Shown here piece by piece: positions 44,940 through 56,028 of a DNA stretch of 64,000 bases. How positions within the stretch are numbered: position 1 is the first letter of the stretch; each line of letters starts with the position of its first letter. The notes beneath the pieces are model-generated. The model saw only the letters and a program-made list of their open reading frames with translations. It was not told where the DNA came from and did no database searches. Source of the stretch: Shinisaurus crocodilurus. Its lineage: Eukaryota; Chordata; Lepidosauria; Squamata; Shinisauridae. The position numbers and the translations under genes were made by a program. The stretch lies in the NCBI GenBank assembly GCA_021292165.1, contig CM037877.1:110421858-110485857 (forward strand). The letters run 5' to 3'.

Positions 44940-45495
44940 CAGTGATGGCGAACCTATGGCACGGGTGCCACAGCTGGCACGCAGGGACCTCTCTGTGGGC
45001 ACTCGAGCCATTGGTCACCAGATCGCGAAAAGACCGTCCCCTTCTGCAAAACACTAATGATCTTGTTCTTTCTCACAGTGTGGAACAGAATGATTTTATT
45101 CTAGAATTCCTGTTGCAGAATTCTTTTCTACATTGTTATCATATTTAAAAGATTTTGAAGAATGATGCACAGAGCATGGCTTGGATGTAAAGCCCTAACA
45201 GTTGACCTGAGTGCTGCATGTGTTGTGCACAGGCTATGTGTACAATGTAGTACTATAATAATTTTTTGAGTTGATTTTTTTTTCAACAAAAAACTGTTAG
45301 TATCATTGAAAGCTCTGTTATTGTGTTTTTCTTTTAAGACAAAATATGTTAATTAGTTCGGACAACAGTATGAGTTGTTTTTCTAAAACTAAAACCTCGG
45401 TATTCAGGTTTAATTGCAGTTGGCACTTTGAAATAAATAAGTTGGTTTTGTGTTGCAGTTTGGGCACTTGGGCTCAAAAAGGTTCGCCATCACTG
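44940..45495. mobile_element. hAT element, 556 bp, with exact 8-bp target duplication
   Basis: Starts CAGTGATGGCGAACCT and ends AGGTTCGCCATCACTG, a perfect 16-bp inverted repeat. The target duplication GCCTAGGG occurs at 44932-44939 and 45496-45503. No transposase frame, so non-autonomous. Inserted in the L2-type LINE. Confidence 0.95.
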
Positions 45496-45825
45496 GCCTA
45501 GGGACTGCCTCTTGATTTTCATGGAACTTGCAGTGGATTTTGATACCATGGACTATGGTATCCTTCTGGGTAGGCTGCCTCAGTTGGCCACTGGGGGTAT
45601 TGTGTTCAAATGGTCCCGCTCCTACCTATTTACAGTATTTATTTATTTATTACATTTCTGTAATGTCCATTAACTGTAGCTCTGTGTACAGTTCACAATT
45701 CCAGCAGGTGGTGCTGAGAGATTATTGCTCTACACTGTGGCAGTTTCATAGGATTCTGTTTTAGATTCTATGCAGTTTCACAGGATTCTGTTTAACCCCC
45801 CCCCCATGTTGTTTAACATCTACAT

Positions 45826-45957
45826 CAGCCTTCTCCAAGCTGGTGCCCTCCAAATGTGTAGGACTACAACTCCCATCATCCCAAGTCAGCATGGCCATTG
45901 CCATGCTGGAATGTAGTCTTCTAACACATCTGGAGGGCACCAGCTTGGGGAAGGCTG
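45826..45957. mobile_element. hAT MITE, 132 bp, with exact 8-bp target duplication
   Basis: Inverted arms CAGCCTTCTCCAAGCTGGTG and CACCAGCTTGGGGAAGGCTG. Target duplication ATCTACAT (45818-45825 and 45958-45965). Inserted in the L2-type LINE. Confidence 0.93.
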
Positions 45958-47230
45958 ATCTACATAAAACCAATGGGAGATGTCTGCTAGAAGTGCAAAC
46001 TGAGGTGTTGCCCTTATGCAGGCGGTATCCAATTCTATTTCTCTCCTTTTCATCAAATTCAGATGAGGCATTTCTGTATCCTAGACACACTTCCAGGTTG
46101 TACTTCCCCTAGAGGATCAGTTTTGCAGTTTGGGGTTCTTCTTGGATCCGCTGGAGGCACAAGTAGACTCTGTGGCTCTGAGCAACTTTTATCAGCTTTG
46201 GCTGAAATACCCACAGGGTAGCAAGACTGTTAACTGTGACTGTATGATATTATTATATCATACCAGTACTTTGTCATCTGTATTGGCTTCCAGGCTGTTT
46301 CTGAGCCTAGTTCAGTGTGCTGGTTTTAACATTTAAAGCCCTAAATTGCATGGGGCCAGGTTACCTGAAGGATCCTTTCTCTAACATATGCCTACCTTGA
46401 CCTTAAGGTCATCTTCTGAGTCCCTTCTCCAGGTGGCCCTGCTAAATGATGTATGGTAAGTGGCTACTAAAGGGAAGGCCCTTTTCATTAGTGGCAACCC
46501 AGTGATAGAGTACCCTCCCTAGAGAGGCTCATCTGGTGCCTGTTTTGTAGTCTTTCATCCTGGCCAGATCTACACCTAATAGTTATTGCAGTACTGGATT
46601 GCTTCTGTGACTTGCGGAGCACACAACACACTCACTTTTCAGTTCCGGTTGCATTTGTCTTGCGTCCTCGTTCCTCTGTTCTTTTGTAATTTCTTGGACT
46701 ACCATTATTATGATTTTTCCTGTTACTGTGATTCACTATCGCAGTACGTAGCTATGTGTGTTCTCACCGGGCGCTGTCGTTGCCTGTCTTGGTGTGACTA
46801 TGAAATAGTCCTAAGCAGTGTTAGCCAATTGTTTTCTTTTGGGGGGGGGGGGTTTAATTCGTTTATTTGAATTTTAACATATACAAGACAACCGAACAAC
46901 CAACAAAACATCTAATCCATTACAGAAATTGTATTAGATCAGAACAAAGTAAATCCCGCCCCCCCCCCCGAACCAACATTCAAAGGAACAAATCTGGCTG
47001 GGCACCTTTTCCGGAGTCTTTTTCGGCCATAAAGTAGTCAGTTTTGTGATAGGTGGATATTTGTAAGTTTATTGCATCCAAATGTACTGGAAGGCTTGAG
47101 GTATTTGTGTTGTAGATGTTCTGTATGAAAATTGGATAAAAAGCCACCATTCTGCTTCAAAAGAGTTTGTTTTCTTTCCCCCCCCTGCAATTCTCAATTT
47201 TTGAGTTAGTTTTTCAATTAATGCAATTTC

Positions 47231-47914
47231 TCATACCACATTATACCAGTGATTGATGGTTAGCCCTTTGGCATCTTTCCATCCTCTTGCTATTAGTAAT
47301 TTAGCAGCTTGTAATGGAAATCTTATTAGGTTCTTGTATAATAAATTTTTATTATCTCTTTGAAAAATGTTTAATATTGCTAATTCTGGAGTTTTATTTA
47401 TCTCTGTCCCTACAATTTTAGATATTTCTTTGAAAACTATTGTCCAGAAGCGGGATACTTGCTTGCAGGACCACCACATATGTTTGTGTGATCCGATTTC
47501 TCCACAGGCTCTCCAGCATAGGGGAGAGTAGTTTTTATTAATATGAGATATTTTGTGAGGAGTCCAGTGCCATTTCTGTATTATTTTCAGTGAGAGTTCT
47601 TTGAATTTTGTTGAAATCGCTTTAAATGGGAATTCATCCCATATATTTTCCCATTCTTCATCTTCTATTTGCATTCCCCATTCTCTTTCCCATTTTCTTT
47701 TAAGAGGAAGGCTATTTCCCATGTCTGTTTTTATCAGAAGTGCATATAAATCTGACATTAATCCTTTTTCCTGATCTGTAAAAGTTAATAATATCTTTTC
47801 AAATTGTGTCAGATCTCTGGTGCCTTGTTTTTTCACATTCTCTAGTCTAATGAATGAGCTTATTTGGTACCATTGTAACCAAGTAATTGCCGTATTTCGT
47901 AATGTGTTTACCAT
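47231..47914 (-). pseudogene. L1 ORF2, C-terminal part
   Basis: Open for 227 codons: GNSLPLKRKWEREWGMQIED, IQKWHWTPHKISHINKNYSP, then the cysteine region CWRACGEIGSHKHMWWSCKQ, and FPLQAAKLLIARGWKDAKGL. It is the homologue of the C-terminal fragments at 31210 and 39588 but comes from a more distant L1 lineage (different residues at most variable positions). Confidence 0.92.
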
Positions 47915-48078
47915 GTGTCTCTTGATAGTGGTTGTGAGTTATTATATAAGTCTCGTAATATCAATAGGTTATTATTTTTCAGTGATTCTCTAGATATCTG
48001 TATGTCTTTAACTGGAAAATTTGGGTGTGCATAGAGTGGTATTAATGGTGAAATTCCTGGCATCAGTGTCTCCTTTCT

Positions 48079-48858
48079 TCATTTCCATATCTTTAATATT
48101 ATTTCCATGTTGGAGTGTTGATTTTGTATACCTTGTGTTATTCGTTTTTTGACAAAGGGTATTGTGTGTGGATTATCTTGTGCTAACAAAAAAATTTCTA
48201 TTTTGACCCAATGTTTATTTTTATTATCTGCCATGAATGATAATAGATGTCTCAGTTGGTAAGCTTCATAGTATAATTTTAGTGATGGAATTCCCCATCC
48301 TCCATCAATGGTGGGTCTGTATCTGAGATTTCTTGCCATACGTGGTTTTTTACCATTAAATATAAATTTTTCTAGGGTGTCTTGCCATGATTTAAGCCAT
48401 CTCATAGGTACTTCTATGGGTAGAACATAAAATAAGTATGTGAATTTAGGTATGACTATCATTTTGATGGTGGCTAATTTGTTCATTGTGGTTAAGTTCA
48501 ATCTTTTCCATCTTTTGAGGTCTTTCTTGATATTTTCCCATAATTTGGAATAGTTTAGTGTGAAGGTTTTGTTTGGGTTTTTTGCAACTTGAACTCCTAG
48601 ATATCTAAAGGCTTTGTGAACTATAGGAATTTGTAGATTTTTAGAAATGTCAAGTTGATTGTTTGCCCCTATATTATAACTCATGAAGTCAGATTTGTCG
48701 TAATTTACTTTTAAGCTAGACGCTGCTTGAAAATCTTGCAGTTCTTGACGTAGTGGTTGCAATGCCTCTATTGGGTTTTGTATTGTTAATATCAAATCAT
48801 CAGCATATGCTGAGTAAGTATGGTTGATCTTGAATTTGTATACCTTGTATAGCGTCAT
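48079..48858 (-). pseudogene. L1 ORF2, second part of RT and thumb
   Basis: Continues from the frame break with the catalytic box YSAYADDLILTIQNPIEAL (YADD), FMSYNIGANNQL, FRYLGVQVAKNPN, IKMIVIPKFTYLFYVLP and GGWGIPSLKLYYEAYQLRHL. Two frame changes appear to separate it from the first part (about 48830 and 48920). It ends at IILKIWK near 48079, where the frame breaks again. Confidence 0.92.
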
Positions 48859-48891
48859 TATGTCTGAGTCTGTCTGCTAGAAATTCTATAA

Positions 48892-50928
48892 CTAAATTGA
48901 ATAACAGAGGGGATGGGGGCAACCCTGTTTGGTTCCTGCATTTAGTTGAAAAGGGCGTGAATCATAAGAATTGAATCGTATATTTGCTGTTGTTTTGTTA
49001 TATATGGCATTGAGAATGTGAGAGAAATTTGGGCCAAAGTTGTACACAGATGTGCTCTCCAGTAAGAACTGTAAATTAACACTGTCAAATGCTTTGAACA
49101 AGTCTAGAGCAATTATGGCTAGCGGGGTGTTTGTTTTTTTACTGTATTTTATTATGCTATATAGCCTGCGTATAGGGTCTGCTATATATCTTTTTGGAAT
49201 AAAACCATGTTGATCTTCATGTATTATTTCTCCTATCACAAATTTTAATCTATTAGCCCATATGGTGGTAAATATTTTATAATCTATATTTAATAAAGAG
49301 ATGGGTCTGTATGATTCTGGGAGCTCCGGATTTTTCCCTGGTTTTAATATCAAGATGATTCTGGATTGTGTCCATGTGTTAGGAAGTGAGGCTCCATCTA
49401 GAATTTCATTATATAATGACAATAGTCTTGGGGCTAATAATTCTGTATATGCTTTATAAAATTCACTTGTAAAACCATCGGGTCCCGGTGAATTGTTGGG
49501 TTTTTGTGTTTTAATGGCTTCTGTTATTTCTTCTATCGTAATCCTTTGTTCTAGGATTTGTTTACTTGCTTCAGTTAGTCCTGGGATGTTTGTTTTGCTC
49601 TGATACTTTCTAATTGTGTTCCTGTCTTTTTCTTCCCCTTTGTATAGTTTTTCAAAATAATCTACAAAAATGTCACCCATCTCTTCTATGTCATATGTTT
49701 TATTCCCCTGTTTGTTTTTAAGAGCATTTATTTTGTTTTTGTCCCTCCTTTTTTTTACCCTGTTTGCCAAGAGTTTGGATCCCTTTCCATCAAATTCATA
49801 ATGTTTTTGTTTAATATATAGTAAATTTATCATGGTTTGATCTAATTCCAATAAATTTAATTCTGTCCTTTTCTTCTCCATTTGTTGTCTGATCTTTTGT
49901 TCCCCTGTTCGTTTATATTGTACAGTAAGTCTTTCTAGTTCTAATTCTGTTTCTGATTTTCGCGTCCGTCTCTTTTTATTCATGTGGCTCATCTCTTTGA
50001 TACTCAGTCCTCTAAGAACCGCTTTCATTGCTTCCCATCTGGTCCTTTCTGTTGTGTCCCCTGCTTTATTTTCTGTGAAGTAGTTGTCTATTCCCTTTTG
50101 TAAATTTTCTCTGCTTTCTTTGTTTGTTAAAAGGATGGGATTGAATCGCCATATATAATTGCTCTTGGTATAGTTGTTTACTGTGAGTTGGACAGATACC
50201 GGTGCATGGTCTGTCACTTTTATGGGTCCTATATCTGCCACTGTGACGTTTTGCATCAGTGTACTAGTTAGCATAATTGTGTCTAGCCTTGAGAAAGTTC
50301 CATGTACCCTGGAACAAAATGTGTGTGTGTAGTCTTTGTTGTTAAGTTCTGCCCATACCTCCCTTAAATTAAATTTGTGAATTATGTTTAAAAGTTTTCC
50401 TGCTCGTGTGCTATGTGAGTCTGTTTTATTATATAATCTTATATCTTTTTGTACTTTTCTAGGTTCAGCTCCTTGCATGTTCCAATTAGTGTCTGCTCCA
50501 ATTATTGCCTCTGCTTTTGAAAAGGTTCTCAACTTTTTCAAAACTTTATGTAGGAAGTCTAGCTGTCTTTCGTTTGGACTGTATAATGAGGCTAATACTA
50601 TTTGTTTGTTTTGATTTAGTGTTCCCTCTACAAATACGTATCTGCCATTGGGGTCTTTCTGTACTTGCCGTATTGCAAAGTCCACTGTGTTATGGATTAA
50701 TATTGCTTCTCCCCTGGATTTGTTTGTTCCTTTTGCTATATGTACAGTTTTCCATTGACTACTGTTAAAAATTCCTTCCCTTTTTGGGGCTTTGTGTGTC
50801 TCTTGTAGAAATAGTATTTTTGGTTTTAGATCTCTTATTAGTTTATGTAGCCTCGCCCTTTTTAACTGATTCCCCATGCCTTTAATGTTTAGAGTTAGCA
50901 CCTTAAGGTCTCCCATGGTATATGCCAA
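48892..50928 (-). pseudogene. L1 ORF2, endonuclease and first part of RT
   Basis: 678 codons open. The APE endonuclease covers about residues 8-240: VLTLNIKGMGNQ (Asn), FLQETH (Glu), IIGADTNWN (Asp/Asn), FSRLDTIM (Asp) and VTDHAPVSV (Asp-His), so the metal-binding and catalytic residues are present. RT motifs follow: NNSPGPDGFTSEFYKAY, PESYRPISLLNIDYKI, DQHGFIPKR and LAIIALDLFKAFDSVN (first palm Asp). The frame stops just after GTKQGCP, where a 1-bp deletion has altered the expected PLSPLLF block. The domain nicks target DNA and primes reverse transcription. Confidence 0.93.
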
Positions 50929-51422
50929 TTTCTGTCTGCCTTGCCCATTATCGCACCCAGCTCAGTCGTGTCCTCCCTCCCTCCCCTGTCATTCCCCAAC
51001 CTTCTCATTTTCCCTAACTTTAAAACTCATTTGCAGCTCTCTCTTAGCATAACTAAAGCTGCGAATGCAGGTGAGATCCTCCCCTCCCCTTACAGAGAGA
51101 GTGATTCACGAGTTCTTCACCCTGCCTTGAGGCTATGGTTTGTTCTTTTCAGATTCCTTTAAAACTATAACTGAGCAGGTCAATCTATTCCTTCATAGAT
51201 TGACTACATAGAGGCAAGAGTTTCTCCCCCCCCCCCCATTTTATCAATGGTTTAAAACAGCGTGACTCTACAAACAAAGAATATTTTCTCTCCCCTTTGG
51301 GGCTAGTCTCCCTCCTCCCTTTTCCTCCCCCTTCCCTTTGCTATGCATTTGAATATTTACACTTCAATTGTCTTTCACTTTGTTTTTGTCACCTCCTGTG
51401 GTTCACTGTTACTCAGTTTCTC

Positions 51423-52484
51423 TCATCTCTTCCTTTGTGGCAGAGCTCTCAGGATTCTTGGGGTCTGTGGATTTTCATAGTCATTTCTTTCCCGCCTGTT
51501 TTTTCGGTGTCTGTTTACAGTGTTCCAGCCGTCTCCTCCTTGTGGCTCTTGGCCTGCTTCTTCTTCTCCATTATCTGTTTCTTCCCGAGTAGCCTCTGCC
51601 AGGAGTTCGATGCCTAGCGTTCTGAATAGCTCCGTCATTTCCCATGGGGAGGCTGCAATCAGCGTGTGTCCCTTGTTGGGGATTATTATCTTGAAGGGGA
51701 ATCCCCAGTGATATTTAAGCCCCAGTTCTCGTAGTTTCAATGTGTAGGGTTTGAGGAGTCTTCTTTTCTGCAGCGTCTCTGGTGCCAGGTCTTGCATAAT
51801 CATTACAGGTTTGTCATTATATTTTATTTCTTTTAGAAGTCTTAGCTTTTTAAAGAATTCGTCTTTCTTGTTGTATCTGCTGAAACATATTACCAAGTCT
51901 CTTGGAAAGCTGGAGTTTTTTCTTCTGGGTCCTAGTGCCCTGTGAGCTCTTTCTAAGTCATCAGCTTCTATCGGGCAGTCTGGAGTTAATGAGGTCAGCC
52001 ATTTTGCTATAAAAATCTTAATGTTTTCACTTTCTGCTTCTTCTTCCAAGTTTTTTATTCTCAGATTACACCTTCGGTTGCGATTTTCTTGGTCTTCAAT
52101 CTTTGATTTATTTTCCGCTACCGCTCTTTGTAGGGTTTTTATCTTTTCCTCCTGTTGCTGAGCTTTTTCTGCAGCTTTATTTGCTGTTGTTTTTACTGCC
52201 TCCACCGTTTCTGTTATTTCCTTCAGTTTGGTGTCCAGCAGTTCTGCCCAATGGTTCATCAGTTCTTGTTTTAATGTTTTTAATTGTTGTAATATTGCCT
52301 CCTTCATTTCGTTATTCGATATCTGTGCGCTTGATCCTGGCTCTTCTGTGTGTTCTCTGTCTTCTCCGGTAGCCATTTTATTCTCTTGAGTATGCTGTAC
52401 TGCCTTGTGCAGTGTTTTTCTTTCTTTGTAGGGAAAGTAGTGTGTAATCTCGCTGTTTTTCGTTTTGCTAGATTCCTCTGTCAT
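51423..52484 (-). CDS. L1 ORF1 protein, intact (353 residues)
   Basis: Trimeric RNA-binding chaperone of the L1 ribonucleoprotein particle. The N-terminal half (about residues 60-140) is a heptad-rich coiled coil (LKTLKQELMNHWAELLDTKL then EKAQQQEEKIKTLQRAVAEN). An RRM follows with RNRRCNLRIKNLEEEAESEN and DLERAHRALGPRRKNS (about 145-190), then a C-terminal domain with PRDLVICFSRYNKKDEFF and GFPFKIIIPNKGHTLIAASP. It has no in-frame stop. The start is the first ATG of the frame, about 130 bp after the L1 5' end. Expression would depend on the L1 promoter; nothing shows it is active. Confidence 0.88.
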   Translation of the reverse strand: MTEESSKTKNSEITHYFPYKERKTLHKAVQHTQENKMATGEDREHTEEPGSSAQISNNEMKEAILQQLKTLKQELMNHWAELLDTKLKEITETVEAVKTTANKAAEKAQQQEEKIKTLQRAVAENKSKIEDQENRNRRCNLRIKNLEEEAESENIKIFIAKWLTSLTPDCPIEADDLERAHRALGPRRKNSSFPRDLVICFSRYNKKDEFFKKLRLLKEIKYNDKPVMIMQDLAPETLQKRRLLKPYTLKLRELGLKYHWGFPFKIIIPNKGHTLIAASPWEMTELFRTLGIELLAEATREETDNGEEEAGQEPQGGDGWNTVNRHRKNRRERNDYENPQTPRILRALPQRKR

Positions 52485-53164
52485 TCCCCATCAGAACTTT
52501 AAGTTTTTGTTGCTTGTTGGGCTTTTTTAAATGTTGTAGAGTCTTCCTTTTTAGTTTTAGGGTGAGGAGCTCTCCCTCTACGCCGCCATTTCTTAGGCGT
52601 GCTAGCTCCGCCTCCCAGCCAATTGTTTTCAAGATGCGGGGAACATTCAGTTTTTGTCTCCCAAAGCTGTATCGGAGCTTCAGCAAAGCAGAGATTGCTT
52701 TCCTGCCACTATCCTTCTCCCACACACCTTTTCTCTATTTTCTCTCTGAACTGAAGAGTAAGTGCTTCCCCCCTCCCCAACCTTTTGAAAAAATAAATGC
52801 CCATTTCAGCCCTCTGTCCCAAAGTACAACTAACTGTAAATGAGCCGAAATGCATGTCTACTCAGAAGTAAATCACATTATCGTCAATGGCCTTACTCAG
52901 AAGTAAAGCACAAAGTGAATAGGACCTAACTGGGCTTCGGCGAAACAACAGCAACTCCTAGATTGCTTTTTCGGGCTCTCCTCCTTCCCCACAGCTTCTC
53001 GCTGAATGTTAATCACATCTTCAATGGCCTTACTCAGAAGTAAATCACATTGATTTCAGTGAAGCTTATGCTTGGGAAACTTAGCATGGGAGGAAGACTG
53101 CTTTGGGAAATTGGTTTTGGGTGGGGAAGGGGAATGCTGATCCTACTAGCTTCACCCCATGGGA

Positions 53165-53214
53165 AGACGGTGGTGGTGGTGGTGGCGGCGGCGGCGGCGG
53201 CGGCAGCAGCACAG
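53165..53214. repeat. (GGT)n(GGC)n(AGC)n triplet repeat
   Basis: GGTGGTGGTGGT changes to GGCGGCGGCGGC and then AGCAGC, inside the transposon right half. Confidence 0.9.
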
Positions 53215-53559
53215 CATCTCATTCTCTTCCCTTCCCCTTCTCCATGATATTTTGTGAGGGGCAGGAGGATTATTTTTTTTTAAACCATCTCACTGGTTCA
53301 CTCTAGCGCTCCTGCGCATAGATGATGATTTTTTTAAAAAAGCTTTCTCTTAAAGGGCCATTCCTCTGCATGTGCAAGGCAACACCCATATTACCACTAT
53401 GGAGTTTAGGTGTGGCACGGCAAAACAGAATGACTGCGGTACAGTACATTTAACGAAAGTGTGTGCTGTGAGTAGTGACTGCGGAATGTGAATATAGCAG
53501 TACTGTAATGCTAACTTGACGATATACCATGTAGTGTAGTTCTGGCCCAGGTGAAAAAC

Positions 53560-56015
53560 TTTTCATCGTTCCAGGATTTCAAACGTTAGTGTAAAATCTT
53601 AATACATCTTTCAGATATTTTTGGAGTCTTAAGATCTGTGAAAATTTTGGTGCTGCTGTAAAATTTATTTTATGGATGTTATCTGCTTTATGCTTATATT
53701 CTGTAGTTTTACTTTTGTATTAAACTGTTTCTAACTTTTATTGTAGGCTTCCCAGAGAACTTTATTTATTGGGTGCTATATAGATATTGCAAATAAAATG
53801 AAATAAGATGTAAGCATTTAGACTTAATTGTGGTTTAGCGTGAAGAGTTGGGGGTGGGCTTAACCCAGGGCTTCACAGAAAAAGTACATTTTGAGGAAGG
53901 ACAGAGAGAGGGAGAGGGAGAGTGGCAGTATCATGTAGGTGTGTGTGGAGTGAATAGCAGGAAAAAAGCAAATGGGAACAGGTAGACTTGCTTAAGAGAG
54001 CAGCAAAACTTTGGGCAGCTTCAGCTGGTAGATTTGAAGGAGCAAAGTTCACTGGAAGGGATATAATGGGAAATAAGAGCAGAGGGATCAAGGGGCAGAT
54101 AAGTGGAGACCTTTAAAGGTAATGATAAAGAGTTTGAGTTGGATATCACCATATCACTATCAAAAAGTTCTTTAACATAGATTTCCAGTCTTATAATGAT
54201 GAGATCATCATTCATGAGAGAGGTATATCAGATTGCTATAACAGAGACGTGACCTTGGAATTCTGGTTTCCATAGAGAAGGTATCACTAAAAGAGCTGAA
54301 ATGAGGTGTTCACCATGCTACCCCTCAGCAGCAGTTATAGCATTGTAGTTATAACATTTAACACAGTTATAGCATTGTAGTTCATTTGTGTCATTTATTT
54401 GTTTTTCTGCTTTAAAAATTGTTAAAGTATAAAAATAACCAACATTTAACAAAAAGTAACAATAAAACCTATGTTCCTCAGGAACAAACAGTTTATTTAA
54501 AACAATCGTACCCCACCTATTGCCCAAAGCTCTTGGCTTACAATATTTTAAAAATACAGAAAAGGGACAACAAGATGTTAGAGCCCCTCATGGGGTGGGG
54601 CTGTTGATTTCTCATACAGCTCTTGGCTCCCAGTGTCACACTTTGGCTTAGTGTTCTCTGATTGAAGATGCTCCATTTGGATGGCTTTCCTAACTAGATG
54701 TAGATGAAAATCATTGCAGCTCCTGTCCCTTTCATTTGTAAAATGTTGGAAATGGTGGAACAGATGACAGGGGGTTTTTTATTTCATAATTCATTGTGCT
54801 GATGCTTATGAGATTGTCATTTATGCAGAGCAGGGGGGAAATGATTGCATTTTGCATAGCAGTAATGCCTGATCTTCCTCACTTTTATATTATTTTTCTG
54901 CTGTATTTCATACTTAAATATAGCTTGCTAGTTCATAATAATGTTGTATTCTCAGTCTGCATGGTGAGCAGGCACAACAACCTGATTTAGATAATCAGGA
55001 AGTAAATTGTGGCCTTTGAGTCATTGTGATTTATGGATTATGGCTATTTAGATGTCAGTGTTTCTCTCCAATGAATATATGCATATCTAATCACATACAT
55101 GCTTCTTCTTCTGATGGTCCTTTTTCTGTGGCCTACTTTGGTTGTTATTTCCACTATGGATATGAATTCTTGTACCAGAGTTTGGTCCACAGTGAGTCTC
55201 TAATTCAGGAAACATGGCATTAGAATCTCCCCAAGTCTAGCTTTGATTCAGAACTTTGGGTCATCTCAGGCCATGAGGGAAGAGGGGAAAATAATAATTT
55301 GTTATGAACAATATTCCCAGTAGATCAAAATGTTCACAAAAATTGGCATTTTCCTATCACTACATGAAGCAATTGGTATGACACAACTGTGGGTCAGGAA
55401 CCCAGTCATACCTGCTTCCTGATTCTTTGCGGGAGCAGGTTTCTGGCTCAATCAATGCAAACACATTGTTTAGGAGACAGAGAGGAGTTTGCATGTTTTC
55501 TAGTCGTGCCACCTTGAGAAACCCTGGGTTACTCTTTCAGTATCCCAGGTTTTAAAATTCCATTACTCTGGAAAGTGTGTACAAAGATAGGATCTGTTTG
55601 GCCTATGGGAAAAGATGCTGTAAATGAAAGAAATGAGATTATGATAGGGCTGCTGCATTACTGTTGGAAGGTCTAGTTGGCCTAGTTTACAATTAGTGTG
55701 TTTCAGTGTTGGCACTGCAAGGGTAAATTAGTGATGTGTTATGGAAATAATACTATAATGATGTCAGTAATAAAAATAGATAATACTTATTTGTGAACAC
55801 TGTTCAAGAAACAGATACATTTTTTAAAAGGACTAATTCACAGGTAATATAATTCTATCAAGGTTGAAATATTGTCAGAGTCCAAATTCACCTTCCAACT
55901 GTTTAGCTGTACATTATTTGAATAAGGAAAATTGACATCACTCTCGCACAAAGTAATCCCGTAGTTTATCACTCATCTTCCTAAGAACAGAAGAAAGTGA
56001 AACCGATATGACAAG
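53560..56015 (+). other. NRG1: NRG1 intron, no clear feature
   Basis: AT-rich. A 19-bp word CAGTTATAGCATTGTAGTT is tandemly repeated at 54332-54350 and 54364-54382 (32-bp period). Nothing else recognised. Confidence 0.35.
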
Positions 56016-56028
56016 TATTGCCCTAAGG

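Larger units (their letters stand above)
44640..46558 (+). pseudogene. L2-type LINE, decayed ORF2, split by two hAT insertions
   Basis: Translated pieces in order: a motif region with LLKKPSLDPEDVKNYRPLAN (44690-44749); a broken RT entry; after the first hAT, the AVDFDTMDYGILLGRLPQLA block (45530-45590) containing the D-x-x-DTxD-x-xILLxRL palm motif of L2; then a gap with a second hAT; then FKALNCMGPGYLKDPFSNIC (46334-46393), the LGPGYL C-terminal block. Frameshifts and stops throughout. It ends near the next DNA transposon at 46562. Confidence 0.75.
46837..52616 (-). mobile_element. Nearly full-length L1 LINE with 14-bp target duplication
   Basis: The insertion is bounded by the exact duplication AGCCAATTGTTTTC (46823-46836 and 52617-52630) and spans 5780 bp on the minus strand. 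Order on that strand: 5' UTR (52616 to about 52490, starting GGGAGGCGGAGCTAGCACGC), ORF1 (52484-51423), a 494-bp inter-ORF region, ORF2 (50928 to about 47231), and a 3' UTR ending in AATTAAACC, a run of about 12 C and AAAA. ORF1 is intact and ORF2 has a few frame breaks. Confidence 0.95.
46562..53547. mobile_element. TIR DNA transposon split by a nearly full-length L1
   Basis: Terminal repeats GGCCAGATCTACACC (left) and the reverse complement GGCCAGAACTACACT (right, 53541-53547 inward). The two halves, 46562-46836 and 52617-53547, join across the L1 by its 14-bp target duplication. The right half (52690-53125) matches the interior of 42079-43087, including CATGTCTACTCAGAAGTAAA at 52853 and a repeat of GGCCTTACTCAGAAGTAAA. 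Without the L1 it would be about 1.2 kb. Confidence 0.75.
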
